Shown: positions 1-13,410, numbered from the stretch's first letter. The stretch: 64,000 nt of DNA from CAWDLX01 sp963753485 (GCA_963753485.1 CAVWCL010000001.1:310001-374000), one strand, 5' to 3'. Numbers and translations: made by a program. The notes: a model not told the origin generated them from the sequence alone.

Positions 1-2
1 AC

Positions 3-533
3 ATGGCCATCACTCCGGACACCAAGGACTGGACCTGGGTGCTGCACGCACCGTGTCCGGAGTGCGGACTCGACACGCGGACGATCGCCCGCGACGACAT
101 CCCGGCGATGTTGCGGGCCAACGCCGTGGCGTGGGCCGCCATGCTGGCTACGGATCCGAGTCGGGCGCGGCCGGAGCCGTCGCGGTGGTCGCCGCTGGAG
201 TACGCCTGCCACGTCCGCGACGTGTTCGTCCGCTTCGACGAGCGCCTGGAGCTGATGCTCTCCCAGGATGATCCGTTCTTCCCCAACTGGGACCAGGACG
301 CCACCGCGGTCGAGCAGCGTTACCAGGAGCAGGACCCGGCCCTGGTACGGGTGGAGCTGTCCACGGCTGCGGAGAGGCTGGCCGGGCGGATCGAGCAGGT
401 GGCCGGCGCGCAGTGGCTGCGCCCGGGCCGGCGCAGTGATGGGGCGTCGTTCACGGTGGAGTCATTCGTGCGGTATCTCCTACACGATCCGCTGCACCAT
501 CTCGTCGACGTCACCGGCCGCCGCCTGGCCTGA
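3..533 (+). CDS. DinB-family putative metal-dependent protein
   Basis: A 176-residue soluble protein of the DinB/MDMPI-like four-helix fold. Histidines in the expected places (CHVRDVF near residue 61 and HDPLHHL near residue 161) would form the metal-binding triad typical of these proteins, which in actinobacteria are often thiol (mycothiol)-dependent transferases or hydrolases. The N-terminus holds a CPECG-type cysteine pair (residues 18-21), which could bind zinc. The ATG lies two bases from the window edge, so the ribosome binding site cannot be checked and the true start could be further upstream. The substrate cannot be told from sequence. Confidence 0.8.
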   Translation: MAITPDTKDWTWVLHAPCPECGLDTRTIARDDIPAMLRANAVAWAAMLATDPSRARPEPSRWSPLEYACHVRDVFVRFDERLELMLSQDDPFFPNWDQDATAVEQRYQEQDPALVRVELSTAAERLAGRIEQVAGAQWLRPGRRSDGASFTVESFVRYLLHDPLHHLVDVTGRRLA

Positions 534-569
534 CCACGACCGGCTGAGCGCCGGCGGATCTGGCAACGC

Positions 570-923
570 TCAGGTGGTTCGCCGCCGGCAGTCGACGCAC
601 GCGGTGGCGGCCGGGAACGCTTCCAGACGCTCGGCCGCGATCGGCTGCCCGCAGCGCTCGCACCGGCCGTACTTGCCCTCATCGAGGCGCTGCAGCGCAT
701 GCTCCACCTGGTCGCGCCGTTCCTTGATGCTGGCGACGAGGGAGAGCTGGTGCTCGCGCTGGGCCGCCTTCGCACCCGCGTCGACCTCGTCGTCCCCGGC
801 CCGGTCACCGGGAGCACCGATCGTCGCGATGCTCGCGCTGGCCTCGTCGTACTCGGCCGTCAACTCGAGGTAGAGCCCCCTTAGCACCGCCTGTGCGTCG
901 ATGGTGCCCGCAGTCATGGTCAT
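570..923 (-). CDS. TraR/DksA-type C4 zinc-finger protein
   Basis: A 117-residue protein with a helical N-terminal half and a C-terminal C4 zinc finger (CERCGQ then CVDCR, the DksA/TraR pattern). Family members bind in the RNA polymerase secondary channel or act as small regulators; actinobacterial copies are mostly uncharacterised. The start at 923 is chosen because GGAGCGGAG sits just upstream; the open frame continues to 1127, but that part has no ribosome binding site and looks non-coding. It is convergent with the DinB gene. No DksA acidic tip can be assigned confidently, so an RNA polymerase role is inference from the family only. Confidence 0.82.
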   Translation of the reverse strand: MTMTAGTIDAQAVLRGLYLELTAEYDEASASIATIGAPGDRAGDDEVDAGAKAAQREHQLSLVASIKERRDQVEHALQRLDEGKYGRCERCGQPIAAERLEAFPAATACVDCRRRTT

Positions 924-1220
924 CTCCGCTCCAGGTGGTGAGGGTGTCTCGGCGTGGACACGGTGCGACTGGCATACCCGGGCCCGGGCGGGGCCCAAAC
1001 GTGCGACCTCAATGCAAACCGACAGCGCTTGTGCCGCGGTCGGGGACGGCCGGAGCCTCGCGCCGGTGCATCCCCAGACGCTATGACAGCGCCCCGACCG
1101 CCGGGGCGGCTTTGGCGGCATTCCCAACCGTGAGCGCCCCTACCGCGACCATGCCGCGGCAAGCGCCGAGCCACCGGCCGTACGGGTCCGTCCGGGCCGG
1201 TCGGCGCCGGCCCGGACACA

Positions 1221-2279
1221 TCAGGTCAGCGCGTCGACCACCTTCTGCGCGGCCCACTCGTGCTGCGCGTAGGCGTCGGGAAACGCGGAGATCTGCACCG
1301 CCTGGATGGCATAGCTGAGCGCCATGCTCTGCCAACCGGGGATAGCGACCAGGGCGTCGTAGAACTGCTTCGCGGCGTACGCGGGTGTCATCAGGTCTTT
1401 CACCGCGCCCCATCCGGTGCTCGGACGCTGCTGGAAAAGCCCGACCGAATCGTGGTCGGTGCCGCTGCCCTCATGCGGATAGTTGTAGGACTCCGGCAGC
1501 ACGTTGCTGGCCAGGTTCCGCAACGCGCTCTCCTGCATGGCGCAGGCCACCGCGAGCACGTACGCGCGCTTGGGCAGCCCGAGCGCCTTGCCCTCGCCGA
1601 CGATGCGCAGCGCGTTGTTCATCTGCCGCTGGGTGAGTCCGGCCACCGGCGTCGGGTTGTCGGCCGCCCATCTGGCCGCCTTCGCCTTGGCCTCGGCGGC
1701 GGCCTTCGCCGCGGCCGCCTGCTTCTCGGCCTCGGCCGCCGAAGCGGCCAGCGCCGACTGCAACTGGGCGCCGGCGGTACTGCCGGGCGTGTCGCGCAGG
1801 GCCGACCGGGAGGCGCGGTAACTTCTGTCCATTGTGGTGGTAGCTGTGTCGGTGTACCCCAACGCAGGGCCGGACGAGCCCATGCCCTGCGCCATCGCGC
1901 CCAGCGCGAGGCAGCCGAGCACGGCGGCCGCCAGCGCCGCCTTTCCCGCCGCCGGTGAGCGCACGAACGCCGTGAACATCGTGAGTGGACGGACGGCCCG
2001 ACGGGCGTGGCGACCGATGAGCCGGTGAGTGGCGGCGCGGCCGTTCACCGGTGACGCCGGCACCAGAGGGACGGTGATCCGTCCGGGCGCGAGCCGGTGC
2101 GCCGCGATGCGCCGGTGGGCGGAGAGTCGGCGTACCGCCGCTCGGGTCAGCAGGGTGCGGGCCAGGCCGCGGCCCGCGCGCACCGGGGCCGGCCGCCGGC
2201 GATGGCGGACAGGACTGCCGTCGCGATCTGAGGCAGCCGTCTTGTCATGAATTTCTTCATGCGAGGGGGAATGCCGCAT
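1221..2279 (-). CDS. membrane-anchored secreted protein with lysozyme-like domain
   Basis: A 352-residue protein. Residues 1-100 are Arg-rich, residues ~108-131 form one hydrophobic segment, residues ~165-205 are an Ala/Lys/Glu-rich coiled coil, and the C-terminal ~150 residues match an actinobacterial extracytoplasmic domain with a transglycosylase-like look (AMQESALRNL, DSVGLFQQRPSTGWG). In that family the ES and GLFQQRP motifs recall lytic transglycosylase/lysozyme folds, so a cell-wall role is likely but unproven. The ATG at 2279 lies 6 nt after a TAGTAT box, fitting a leaderless mRNA. An alternative ATG at 1979 would put the hydrophobic segment at the N-terminus as a signal peptide, but it has no ribosome binding site. 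Confidence 0.72.
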   Translation of the reverse strand: MRHSPSHEEIHDKTAASDRDGSPVRHRRRPAPVRAGRGLARTLLTRAAVRRLSAHRRIAAHRLAPGRITVPLVPASPVNGRAATHRLIGRHARRAVRPLTMFTAFVRSPAAGKAALAAAVLGCLALGAMAQGMGSSGPALGYTDTATTTMDRSYRASRSALRDTPGSTAGAQLQSALAASAAEAEKQAAAAKAAAEAKAKAARWAADNPTPVAGLTQRQMNNALRIVGEGKALGLPKRAYVLAVACAMQESALRNLASNVLPESYNYPHEGSGTDHDSVGLFQQRPSTGWGAVKDLMTPAYAAKQFYDALVAIPGWQSMALSYAIQAVQISAFPDAYAQHEWAAQKVVDALT

Positions 2280-2285
2280 TGGCCG

Positions 2286-2291
2286 ATACTA
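2286..2291 (-). promoter_or_regulatory. -10 box TAGTAT, leaderless arrangement
   Basis: TAGTAT on the minus strand ends 6 nt before the ATG at 2279, the spacing expected when transcription begins at or beside the start codon. There is no Shine-Dalgarno. The surrounding 2280-2500 region is markedly AT-richer than its neighbours and serves two divergent genes. Confidence 0.5.
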
Positions 2292-2423
2292 AGCAGCCAA
2301 AATCGCATAACCGCAGGTCAGAGCCGTGAGCCTCATTACACACCTGCATACGGTGATTGTCAGAATACGCATCGTAATGACGCGCATTGCATTGTGTCAC
2401 GGTTTAACTACCCATAGTAACGC

Positions 2424-2429
2424 TACGAT
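2424..2429 (+). promoter_or_regulatory. possible -10 box TACGAT for tex
   Basis: TACGAT lies about 80 bases before the tex start, in the AT-richer divergent intergenic region. No good -35 hexamer is visible at 16-18 bases upstream, so this is a weak call. Confidence 0.3.
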
Positions 2430-2510
2430 CGCGCGGCGCTCTGACGCGACAAGGCCGGTCGGCCACGGCAGAATGCACGACGCGGACGCACCGCCAGGGG
2501 TGGAGTGAAG

Positions 2511-4901
2511 ATGGTGACGAGCACTATCGCGCAACGCATCGCCGACGAACTCGGCGTGCAGGAACGCCAGGTCGCGGCCGCCGTCGGCCTGCTCGACAGT
2601 GGCGCCACCGTGCCGTTCATTGCCCGCTATCGCAAGGAGGCGACCGAGCTGCTCGACGACGCCCAACTGCGCCACCTCGAGGAGCGGCTGCGATACCTGC
2701 GGGAGTTGGACGACCGGCGTCGCGCGATCCTCGAATCCATCCGGGCCCAGGGCAAGCTGGACGACGCGCTCGAGGCACAGATCATGGCGGCCGAGACCAA
2801 GTCCCGGCTGGAGGACATCTACCTGCCGTACAAACCCAAGCGCCGGACCAAGGCGCAGATCGCCCGCGAGGCCGGCCTCGAGCCGCTGGCCGACCTGCTG
2901 CTGCGTGATCCCACCCACGACCCATCACTGACGGCGGCCGGGTACGTCGATGCCGGCCGGGGGGTCCCCGATGCGGCGGCCGCACTCGACGGCGCCCGGG
3001 CCATCCTGGTCGAGCGGTTCGCCGAGGACGCCGATCTCATCGGCGACCTACGGGAGCGCATGTGGACCCACGGCCGAATCGTCTCCACCGTTCGGGACGG
3101 GAAGCGGGAGGCCGGGTCGAAGTTCGCCGACTACTTCGGATTCGAGCAGGCGTATCCGTCGTTGCCCTCACACCGCATCCTCGCCCTGCTGCGGGGCGAG
3201 AAGGAAGAGATCCTCGACCTGACGATGCAACCGGAGGAGAGCGCCGAGGCACCCAGCGGCTACGAGATCGCCATCGCCGCCCGCTTCGGCGTCGCTGATC
3301 GCGACCGCCCGGCCGACCGCTGGCTGCTCGACACGGTGCGCTGGGCGTGGCGTACCCGCATTTTGGTCCACATAGGACTCGACCTGCGCCTGCGGCTGTT
3401 CCAGGCGGCGCAGGACGAGGCGGTGCGGGTCTTCGCGACCAACCTGCGCGATCTGCTGCTCGCCGCACCGGCCGGATCGCGGACGACCATGGGTCTTGAT
3501 CCGGGCTACCGGACCGGGGTCAAGGTGGCGGTGGTCGACCCGACCGGGAAGGTTCTGGCCACCAGCACCATCCATCCGCACACCGGTTCCGCCGCCCAGG
3601 CCGGCGTTGCCTCGCCGCGGTGGCAGGAGGCCCTGGCCACGCTGGCCCAGCTGGCCCGGGCGCACGCCGTCCAGCTCATCGCGATCGGCAACGGCACCGC
3701 CTCGCGCGAGACCGACAAGTTGGCGGCGGACCTCATCCGCGGACACGCAGAGCTCGGGCTGACCAAGGTCCTCGTCTCCGAAGCGGGCGCCTCGGTCTAC
3801 TCCGCCTCGGCCTACGCCTCGCAGGAGCTGCCCGGGCTGGACGTGTCGCTGCGCGGCGCCGTGTCGATCGCGCGCCGGCTGCAGGATCCGCTCGCGGAGC
3901 TGGTGAAGATCGATCCAAAGTCCATCGGGGTCGGGCAGTACCAGCACGACCTGTCGGAGATCAAGCTGTCGCGCTCGCTCGACGCGGTGGTGGAGGATTG
4001 CGTCAACGCGGTCGGAGTCGATGTGAACACCGCGTCGGTGCCGCTGCTGGCCCGGGTGTCCGGCGTTGGCGAGTCACTCGCCGCCAACATCGTTGCGCAC
4101 CGGGACACCCACGGACCGTTCCGCACCCGAAGGGCACTGACGAAGGTCGCGCGGTTGGGCCCGAAGGCGTTCGAGCAGTGTGCCGGCTTCCTGCGTATCG
4201 CCGATGGCGACGACCCGTTGGATGGCTCGGGCGTGCACCCGGAGGCCTACCCGGTCGTCCGGCGGATCCTGGCCGCCGCCGGCGGCGAACTGCGGGCGAT
4301 GATCGGCAACTCCCTGCTGTTGCGCGGGCTGGCACCGGCTAACTTCGTCGACGACGTCTTCGGGGTGCCCACCGTGGCCGACATCCTGCGCGAGCTGGAG
4401 AAGCCCGGCCGGGATCCCCGTCCGGCGTTCCAGACGGCCACTTTCGCCGATGGTGTCGAGACTCTCGACGACCTCCGGGTTGGCATGGTGCTCGAGGGGA
4501 TCGTCACCAACGTCGCGGCCTTCGGTGCGTTCGTCGACATTGGAGTGCACCAGGACGGCTTGATCCACGTCTCGGCGATGGCGAGCCGCTTCGTCAAGGA
4601 TCCGCGCGAGGTGGTGCGCCCGGGCGACGTGGTGCGCGTGCGCGTCCTCGACGTGGATCACCCGCGGAAGCGGATCTCGCTGTCGCTGCGCCTCGAGGAG
4701 GAAGCCCGCGGCGCCGGGCGGAGCCGAGCCGCCCGCGCCGACGACGGCCCCACGGCGGCGCGCCCGACCGGACCACGCCCGAGCGGAGAGCGCCCGCACA
4801 GGCGGGGCGGCACCGGGCGCGACCGAGCGCCGCAGACCGCCGCCGGCCCGGCGGCGGACACCGCTCTCGCCGGCGCGCTGCGTCGGGCCGGTCTGATCTG
4901 A
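2511..4901 (+). CDS. tex: Tex-family RNA-binding transcription accessory protein
   Basis: A 796-residue cytoplasmic protein with the full Tex architecture: helical Tex_N domain, a YqgF/RNase H-like core starting at MGLDPGYRTGVKVAVVDP (~residue 326), helix-hairpin-helix elements (VSGVGESLAANIVAHRD, ~520), and a C-terminal S1 RNA-binding domain (GMVLEGIVTNVAAFGAFVDI, ~660). Tex proteins bind nucleic acid and influence transcription in several bacteria. The last ~60 residues are basic, low complexity and rich in Arg, Gly and Pro. Start ATG 2511 is preferred over GTG 2505 because GGAG sits 5 nt upstream. Length is usual for the family. Confidence 0.95.
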   Translation: MVTSTIAQRIADELGVQERQVAAAVGLLDSGATVPFIARYRKEATELLDDAQLRHLEERLRYLRELDDRRRAILESIRAQGKLDDALEAQIMAAETKSRLEDIYLPYKPKRRTKAQIAREAGLEPLADLLLRDPTHDPSLTAAGYVDAGRGVPDAAAALDGARAILVERFAEDADLIGDLRERMWTHGRIVSTVRDGKREAGSKFADYFGFEQAYPSLPSHRILALLRGEKEEILDLTMQPEESAEAPSGYEIAIAARFGVADRDRPADRWLLDTVRWAWRTRILVHIGLDLRLRLFQAAQDEAVRVFATNLRDLLLAAPAGSRTTMGLDPGYRTGVKVAVVDPTGKVLATSTIHPHTGSAAQAGVASPRWQEALATLAQLARAHAVQLIAIGNGTASRETDKLAADLIRGHAELGLTKVLVSEAGASVYSASAYASQELPGLDVSLRGAVSIARRLQDPLAELVKIDPKSIGVGQYQHDLSEIKLSRSLDAVVEDCVNAVGVDVNTASVPLLARVSGVGESLAANIVAHRDTHGPFRTRRALTKVARLGPKAFEQCAGFLRIADGDDPLDGSGVHPEAYPVVRRILAAAGGELRAMIGNSLLLRGLAPANFVDDVFGVPTVADILRELEKPGRDPRPAFQTATFADGVETLDDLRVGMVLEGIVTNVAAFGAFVDIGVHQDGLIHVSAMASRFVKDPREVVRPGDVVRVRVLDVDHPRKRISLSLRLEEEARGAGRSRAARADDGPTAARPTGPRPSGERPHRRGGTGRDRAPQTAAGPAADTALAGALRRAGLI

Positions 4902-4911
4902 GCCTCAGGAC

Positions 4912-4917
4912 TAGGCT
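4912..4917 (+). promoter_or_regulatory. -10 box TAGGCT, leaderless arrangement
   Basis: TAGGCT is followed by exactly 6 nt and the GTG start of the STAS gene, with no Shine-Dalgarno. This fits a leaderless transcript starting at the GTG. Confidence 0.5.
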
Positions 4918-4923
4918 GCCACA

Positions 4924-5250
4924 GTGAGCCCCGCCGCCCTGCAGGTGTCGATCGCCCACGGGGCGGACGAGACGGTCCTGGCGGTGCGGGGCGAGTTGGA
5001 TACCTCGACGGCGCAGCAGCTGTCGGATGCCGTCGAGGGGGAGCTCCGCGGGTCGCCCGGTCGGATCGTGGTCGACCTCGCCGGTCTGACCTTCTGCGAC
5101 TCGCTTGGCCTGGGGACCCTGATCGTGCTCAGTCGCGCGGCCCGGCTCCAGCAGACCTACCTGCTCCTTCGCAACCCCAGTCCGTTCTTCGACCGCATGC
5201 TCGACGTGACCGGGGTGCGGGAAGCCCTCAACGTCACCACCGACGGCTGA
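4924..5250 (+). CDS. anti-sigma factor antagonist (STAS domain)
   Basis: A 108-residue single STAS domain of the SpoIIAA/RsbV type. The conserved DSLGLGTLIVL loop (~residues 59-69) carries the serine that anti-sigma kinases phosphorylate and PP2C phosphatases dephosphorylate. In partner switching the unphosphorylated form binds an RsbW-like kinase and frees a sigma factor. No separate RsbW or sigma gene is adjacent, but the ATPase-GAF-PP2C protein at 10393 and the intervening kinase and receiver genes suggest one signalling module. It ends 2 bases before the convergent response regulator. Confidence 0.92.
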   Translation: MSPAALQVSIAHGADETVLAVRGELDTSTAQQLSDAVEGELRGSPGRIVVDLAGLTFCDSLGLGTLIVLSRAARLQQTYLLLRNPSPFFDRMLDVTGVREALNVTTDG

Positions 5251-5251
5251 C

Positions 5252-5826
5252 TCACCGCGGCCGTAGCTGCTCGGCGAGCTGGTCCAGTAAGGACACCAGC
5301 TCGGGCCCGGCCACCGGGTCGTCGATGAGCGTGGGGAGAAGTCCCCGCGCGCGCGTGACCAGTTCCGCCGCCGCGGCGAGCCGTCGCTCGTAGAGCTCCG
5401 CCAGCGCCGCTTGGGTGCGCGCCCGGCGGTTGCGTTCCCAGAGCTCCACCAGCACGCCGACCTTGGCCCGCAACACCCAGGGGTCGATCGGCTTGGATAT
5501 GTAGTCGACCGCGCCCGCGGCGTACCCGCGCACGGCGAGATGGGCATTGTCGTCGGCCGCGGTCAGGAAGACGATCGGCACGCTACGCGTGCGCTCGCGC
5601 TGACGGATGCGCCGTGCGGTTTCGAAGCCGTCCATCTCCGGCATCTGCGCATCGAGCAGGATCAGCGCGAACTCGTGCAGGAGAAGTTGCTTGAGGGCGG
5701 CCTCGCCCGAGCTGGCGCCCACACACTCCACGCTCATCCCCTGCAGGATCGCCTCCAGCGCGAGCACGTTCTCCGGCCGATCGTCGACGAGGAGCACCTT
5801 GGGCGGGCGGCTGTCGGCCGGGTCAG

Positions 5827-5830
<4 letters not shown>
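5252..5830 (-). CDS. response regulator, receiver plus short helical tail
   Basis: A 192-residue protein with an N-terminal receiver domain: acidic pair at DDRPENV (~16-17), phospho-acceptor Asp in LLDAQMPEMDG (~60) and the conserved Lys in SKPIDPW (~112). The remaining ~70 residues are helical and match no DNA-binding domain, so it probably works by protein contact or phosphotransfer. Its ATG overlaps the stop of the giant histidine kinase by 4 nt (5827-5830), showing translational coupling and making it the likely partner of that kinase. Confidence 0.92.
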
Positions 5831-10269
<4,439 letters not shown>

Positions 10270-10364
10270 CTCGGTGCCCCTCAGGTGAGTCAGTATCTGC
10301 CACATCCTGCCTCGGTTCGGCTGGGCTTGGCGAACGCTGCCGGGTCACAAGGGTGAGGGTGACG

Positions 10365-10370
10365 TAGGCT
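10365..10370 (+). promoter_or_regulatory. -10 box TAGGCT before phosphatase gene
   Basis: TAGGCT lies 22 nt before the GTG start at 10393, leaving a short leader with a G-rich ribosome binding site. The promoter is in the divergent gap with the histidine kinase. Confidence 0.45.
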
Positions 10371-10392
10371 CGCCGGGCGAGGGGGTGCCATC

Positions 10393-12405
10393 GTGTCCGT
10401 CCCTATGCTGCGCCGTCTCCGGCTTCCCCCCGCGCACGGCTCGCCGGCGCGGGCCCGCGAAGCCGTCGCGGAGTTGTTGGTCGAGGCGGAGCTGACCGCG
10501 CTCTCGGCCGAGGCGCTGCTGCTCACCTCCGAACTGGTGACCAACGCCGTCATCCATGCCGGCACCGAGATCGAGATCGAGCTGCACGCCCAGGCGGGCG
10601 GGCTGCGGGTCAGCGTCACCGACTTCGGCCCGGCGAGCGCGGCGCCGGTGATCGCCGATGTGGTTGCGGCGACGCCGGCCCACCGCTCGGCCGGCGCCGA
10701 CCCTGGCCAGCGCGACGGCGGCCGAGGGCTGCACCTGGTCGCCGGGCTGGCGACCCGGTGGGGCACCAATCACGACGGCCATGGCCGGCAGGTCTGGTTC
10801 CAGCTCGACCCGCGACCAGCCGGCACGGACCCGCCGGCCGGCGCCGCGACCGGTACGGGCCCGTCGGCGGGCGGGGCCCTGCCACCGGAGCTGGATGAGG
10901 CGCTGGCCCAGCTGAGCGTGGCGGTCGGAACGCCGACGTTGGGCGGGCTGGTGCGCCGGTTGGCCCGAGCGCTCGCCGCGGCCTCGGTCACCGTCGACGT
11001 CGACCGGGCCGACGGAGCGGGCCGGGTGATCCTTGCTCGCCATACCTCGGGCCTGCCGGCGGCGGCCGACGGACGCAGTGTGCGAGTACCGCTCGCCCTG
11101 TCCCGCCCGTGGACGGGGGAGGTGACAGCGACCGGCGCCCGCGGTGCGCATGCGCCGGTGCTCACCGCACTCACCGCGGGACAGGTCGCCGTGCTGATTG
11201 AGAACCAACGACTCTACGACGCACATGACGATGCCCGCGGATGGCTGCTCTTCCTCGCCCACGCGGGCGAGCTGCTTGCCCGCTCGCTCAACGTCGACCT
11301 GATCGTCGCCCTGCTACCGCGATTGCTGGTGCCGCGGCTGGGCGAGTGGTGTGCCGTACACCTCGTCGACGCCGACGGCGACCTCGCGCTGGCCGCCCTC
11401 ACCCATGCCGACGAGGAGGCGATCGCCGGCCTGACCGCGCAGCTGGACGCCGGCGGGTCGGCGTTGGTCGCCGCGCTGGGCCGTGCTGACGGCGTCACCC
11501 CGCTCGGACCACCCACCAACGGCATGACCGTCGCCCTCGCGGTACGCGATGAACGGCTCGGCGTGCTCACGGTCGGCCGGCCGCCGGGACGGCCCCACCA
11601 GCCCGACGACCTCGCGATCGTCGAGGATCTCGGCCGGCGCGCGGCCACCGCCATCGACAACGCCCGCATCCACGACACGAGTGCCCGCATCGCGACTGCG
11701 CTGCAGCAGTCTCTGCTGCCGCCGAAGCTGCCGGCGATCGAGGGTCTCGAGGTGGCCGGAGAGTACGTCGCCGCCGGCGACGGACTCGATGTCGGCGGCG
11801 ACTTCTACGATCTGGTGCCGTTGCCGAGCCAGGGCTGGATGCTCGTCGTCGGCGACGTCTCCGGCAAGGGAGCCGATGCCGCCGCGGTCACCGGCCTGGT
11901 CCGTGATGTGCTGCACACCCTTGCCCGCGAGCACCACGAACCTGAGCACACCCTGCATCGGCTCAACGCGAGCCTGGTCGAGCGCGGCAGCGGCCATTTC
12001 TGCACCCTGGTGCTGGCGTTCCTCTCCGCCCCGGATGCCGCCGGCACCGTCGAGGTGCACTTGCACCTGGCCGGCCACGACCAACCGGTGCTGGTGCGCC
12101 CGGAAAGCGGGGCGAGCCTGGTCGGCCGGTGCGGCACCGCGCTCGGGCTGATGGAGGAGATCGTCTCGCCCCGGACCGTGGTCCGTCTGCGCCGAGGCGA
12201 CGCGCTCGTCTTCTACACCGACGGCATCACCGAACGCCGCCGGGGGACCGAGCTGTTCGGTCACCGCCGGCTCACCGCGGAACTGGCCGCGCTGGCCGGA
12301 TCGCCGGCGAGCGTGCTCGCGGCCCAGCTTCGCGCAGCCGTGCTCTCCTTCTCGGCGGTGCCGCCGCGCGACGACATCGCGATCGTCGCACTCCGCGCAC
12401 GATAG
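10393..12405 (+). CDS. ATPase-GAF-PP2C (SpoIIE/RsbU-type) phosphatase
   Basis: A 670-residue soluble protein. Residues ~20-145 are an RsbW-like GHKL ATPase (LLTSELVTNAVIHAG N-box, VTDFGP G1 box), ~180-425 a GAF-like sensory region, and ~430-668 a SpoIIE-type PP2C phosphatase (LQQSLLPPKLP linker, GGDFYDL, GDVSGKGADAAAVT, PPRDDIAIVAL). Both halves of a partner-switch, a kinase that phosphorylates STAS antagonists and a phosphatase that reverses it, are therefore in one chain. The STAS protein at 4924 is a natural candidate substrate, though not adjacent. It is divergent from the poly-HAMP kinase across ~120 bp, which suggests shared control. Confidence 0.92.
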   Translation: MSVPMLRRLRLPPAHGSPARAREAVAELLVEAELTALSAEALLLTSELVTNAVIHAGTEIEIELHAQAGGLRVSVTDFGPASAAPVIADVVAATPAHRSAGADPGQRDGGRGLHLVAGLATRWGTNHDGHGRQVWFQLDPRPAGTDPPAGAATGTGPSAGGALPPELDEALAQLSVAVGTPTLGGLVRRLARALAAASVTVDVDRADGAGRVILARHTSGLPAAADGRSVRVPLALSRPWTGEVTATGARGAHAPVLTALTAGQVAVLIENQRLYDAHDDARGWLLFLAHAGELLARSLNVDLIVALLPRLLVPRLGEWCAVHLVDADGDLALAALTHADEEAIAGLTAQLDAGGSALVAALGRADGVTPLGPPTNGMTVALAVRDERLGVLTVGRPPGRPHQPDDLAIVEDLGRRAATAIDNARIHDTSARIATALQQSLLPPKLPAIEGLEVAGEYVAAGDGLDVGGDFYDLVPLPSQGWMLVVGDVSGKGADAAAVTGLVRDVLHTLAREHHEPEHTLHRLNASLVERGSGHFCTLVLAFLSAPDAAGTVEVHLHLAGHDQPVLVRPESGASLVGRCGTALGLMEEIVSPRTVVRLRRGDALVFYTDGITERRRGTELFGHRRLTAELAALAGSPASVLAAQLRAAVLSFSAVPPRDDIAIVALRAR

Positions 12406-12411
12406 GACACG

Positions 12412-12431
12412 GCGCGCCCGACAGGGCGCGC
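12412..12431 (+). terminator. GC hairpin after phosphatase gene
   Basis: Perfect 8-bp stem (GCGCGCCC/GGGCGCGC) with a GACA loop, starting 7 nt after the stop codon. There is no U tract, as usual for high-GC actinobacteria. Confidence 0.45.
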
Positions 12432-12472
12432 ACAGCAGACCCGGCGCGCCTGATGAGGCGCGGCCCGGCAGG

Positions 12473-12478
12473 TAGGCT
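12473..12478 (+). promoter_or_regulatory. -10 box TAGGCT for GNAT gene
   Basis: TAGGCT ends 10 nt before the ATG at 12489, allowing only a few bases of leader. Confidence 0.42.
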
Positions 12479-12488
12479 CGCCGGCAGG

Positions 12489-13175
12489 ATGGTCAAGACA
12501 ATCGACGAGCGGCTGCGCCGCCACCTGCGTACCTGGCTCGGGCGCTGGCCGTCAACCGAGGCCGCGGGCCACCCCGATGTCGTCGGTTCCCGCCGGCGCG
12601 AGCGTGGCGGTTGGGACGGCCGGGTGCTACCGCTGGTCGGCGTCTCGGCTCCGACCGGCACGGTGCTCTCGGTACGCCGGCGCCGGGCGTCCGCGGTCCG
12701 CGACTACGCCCGCCAGCCGGCAGTGGGTCTGGACGAAATGCTGGCGATGTTGCCCACGCTGCTCGACCGCCCTGACCGATGTGTCTACTGTGGAGTATTT
12801 CGGTGGTGCGCTCGCCCGGCCGACCTGCCGGACGCGGGCAACTGGGAGCGGGCGGACGACCCGCGGGTGCCGGAGTGGTTACGCCCGTTCGGGCACGAGG
12901 TGCTCGTCGCCCGTGATTTGGCCACCGGGATGTACCTGGCCGGGGTCGGTCTCAAACACCACGACCGGTACGGGCGGGAGGTCGCCGTCGGTACCGCCCC
13001 GGTCGCCCGGGGCCGAGGACTGGCCCGCGCTCTGGTGGCCCAGGCCGCCCGGCGGGTCCTCGACGAGGGCGCCGTCGCCACGTACCAACATGACCCGGCG
13101 AACGTGGCCTCGGCGCGGGTCGCGGATGCCGCCGGCTTCCCCGACCTGGGCTGGCGCTCGGTCGGCATGGGATAA
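12489..13175 (+). CDS. GNAT-family N-acetyltransferase
   Basis: A 228-residue protein whose C-terminal half is a GNAT fold: the acetyl-CoA loop reads VARGRGLARAL (~residues 177-187) and the terminal HDPANVASARVADAAGF has the usual Asn/Ser helix of the family. The N-terminal ~110 residues are unassigned, with a CVYCGVFRWC cysteine cluster (~98-107) that could bind metal. ATG 12489 is chosen because a TAGGCT box lies just upstream and the frame before it is low-complexity non-coding DNA. A decayed copy of its 3' end lies 26 nt downstream. The substrate is unknown. Confidence 0.8.
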   Translation: MVKTIDERLRRHLRTWLGRWPSTEAAGHPDVVGSRRRERGGWDGRVLPLVGVSAPTGTVLSVRRRRASAVRDYARQPAVGLDEMLAMLPTLLDRPDRCVYCGVFRWCARPADLPDAGNWERADDPRVPEWLRPFGHEVLVARDLATGMYLAGVGLKHHDRYGREVAVGTAPVARGRGLARALVAQAARRVLDEGAVATYQHDPANVASARVADAAGFPDLGWRSVGMG

Positions 13176-13201
13176 GGGGATCCGAGCCGCAGGTCTCCCG
13201 C

Positions 13202-13252
13202 GCCGCCGCCGGCTTTCCCGAGCTGGGCTTGCGCTCAGTCGGCAGATGGTGA
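13202..13252 (+). pseudogene. duplicated 3' tail of the GNAT gene
   Basis: This stretch translates as AAAGFPELGLRSVGRW then stop, matching the end of the upstream acetyltransferase (DAAGFPDLGWRSVGMG). Only the tail is recognisable, and there is no start or body. It looks like a partial tandem duplication that was then eroded. Confidence 0.72.
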
Positions 13253-13349
13253 GGGATGCGGCGCAGGAGTGCGCTATATGCCGACCAATCGGTCATTCGT
13301 CGGCTTTGATGGGGCTCGCCGGCGCTGGCGTCCCCGTGCGCGCCAGCGC

Positions 13350-13379
13350 TTGACATCGCCGGGTCTGACCCGGTAGGCG
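13350..13379 (+). promoter_or_regulatory. promoter TTGACA-18-TAGGCG for GMC gene
   Basis: A consensus -35 TTGACA (13350-13355), an 18-bp spacer and -10 TAGGCG (13374-13379) precede the GTG at 13411 by about 31 nt. This is the best housekeeping-type promoter in the window. Confidence 0.6.
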
Positions 13380-13410
13380 TGGGGGCCGCGGTGCGGGAGG
13401 TGGCGGGCGG

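Noticed and set aside
8..533. Alternative frames in the first 900 bp
   Set aside because: Overlap the DinB and DksA-like genes with no motifs or ribosome binding sites.
2280..2500. Riboswitch (c-di-AMP type) upstream of the lysozyme-like gene
   Set aside because: Such genes often carry ydaO-type leaders, but the conserved motifs are absent and the TAGTAT box next to the ATG leaves no room for a leader.
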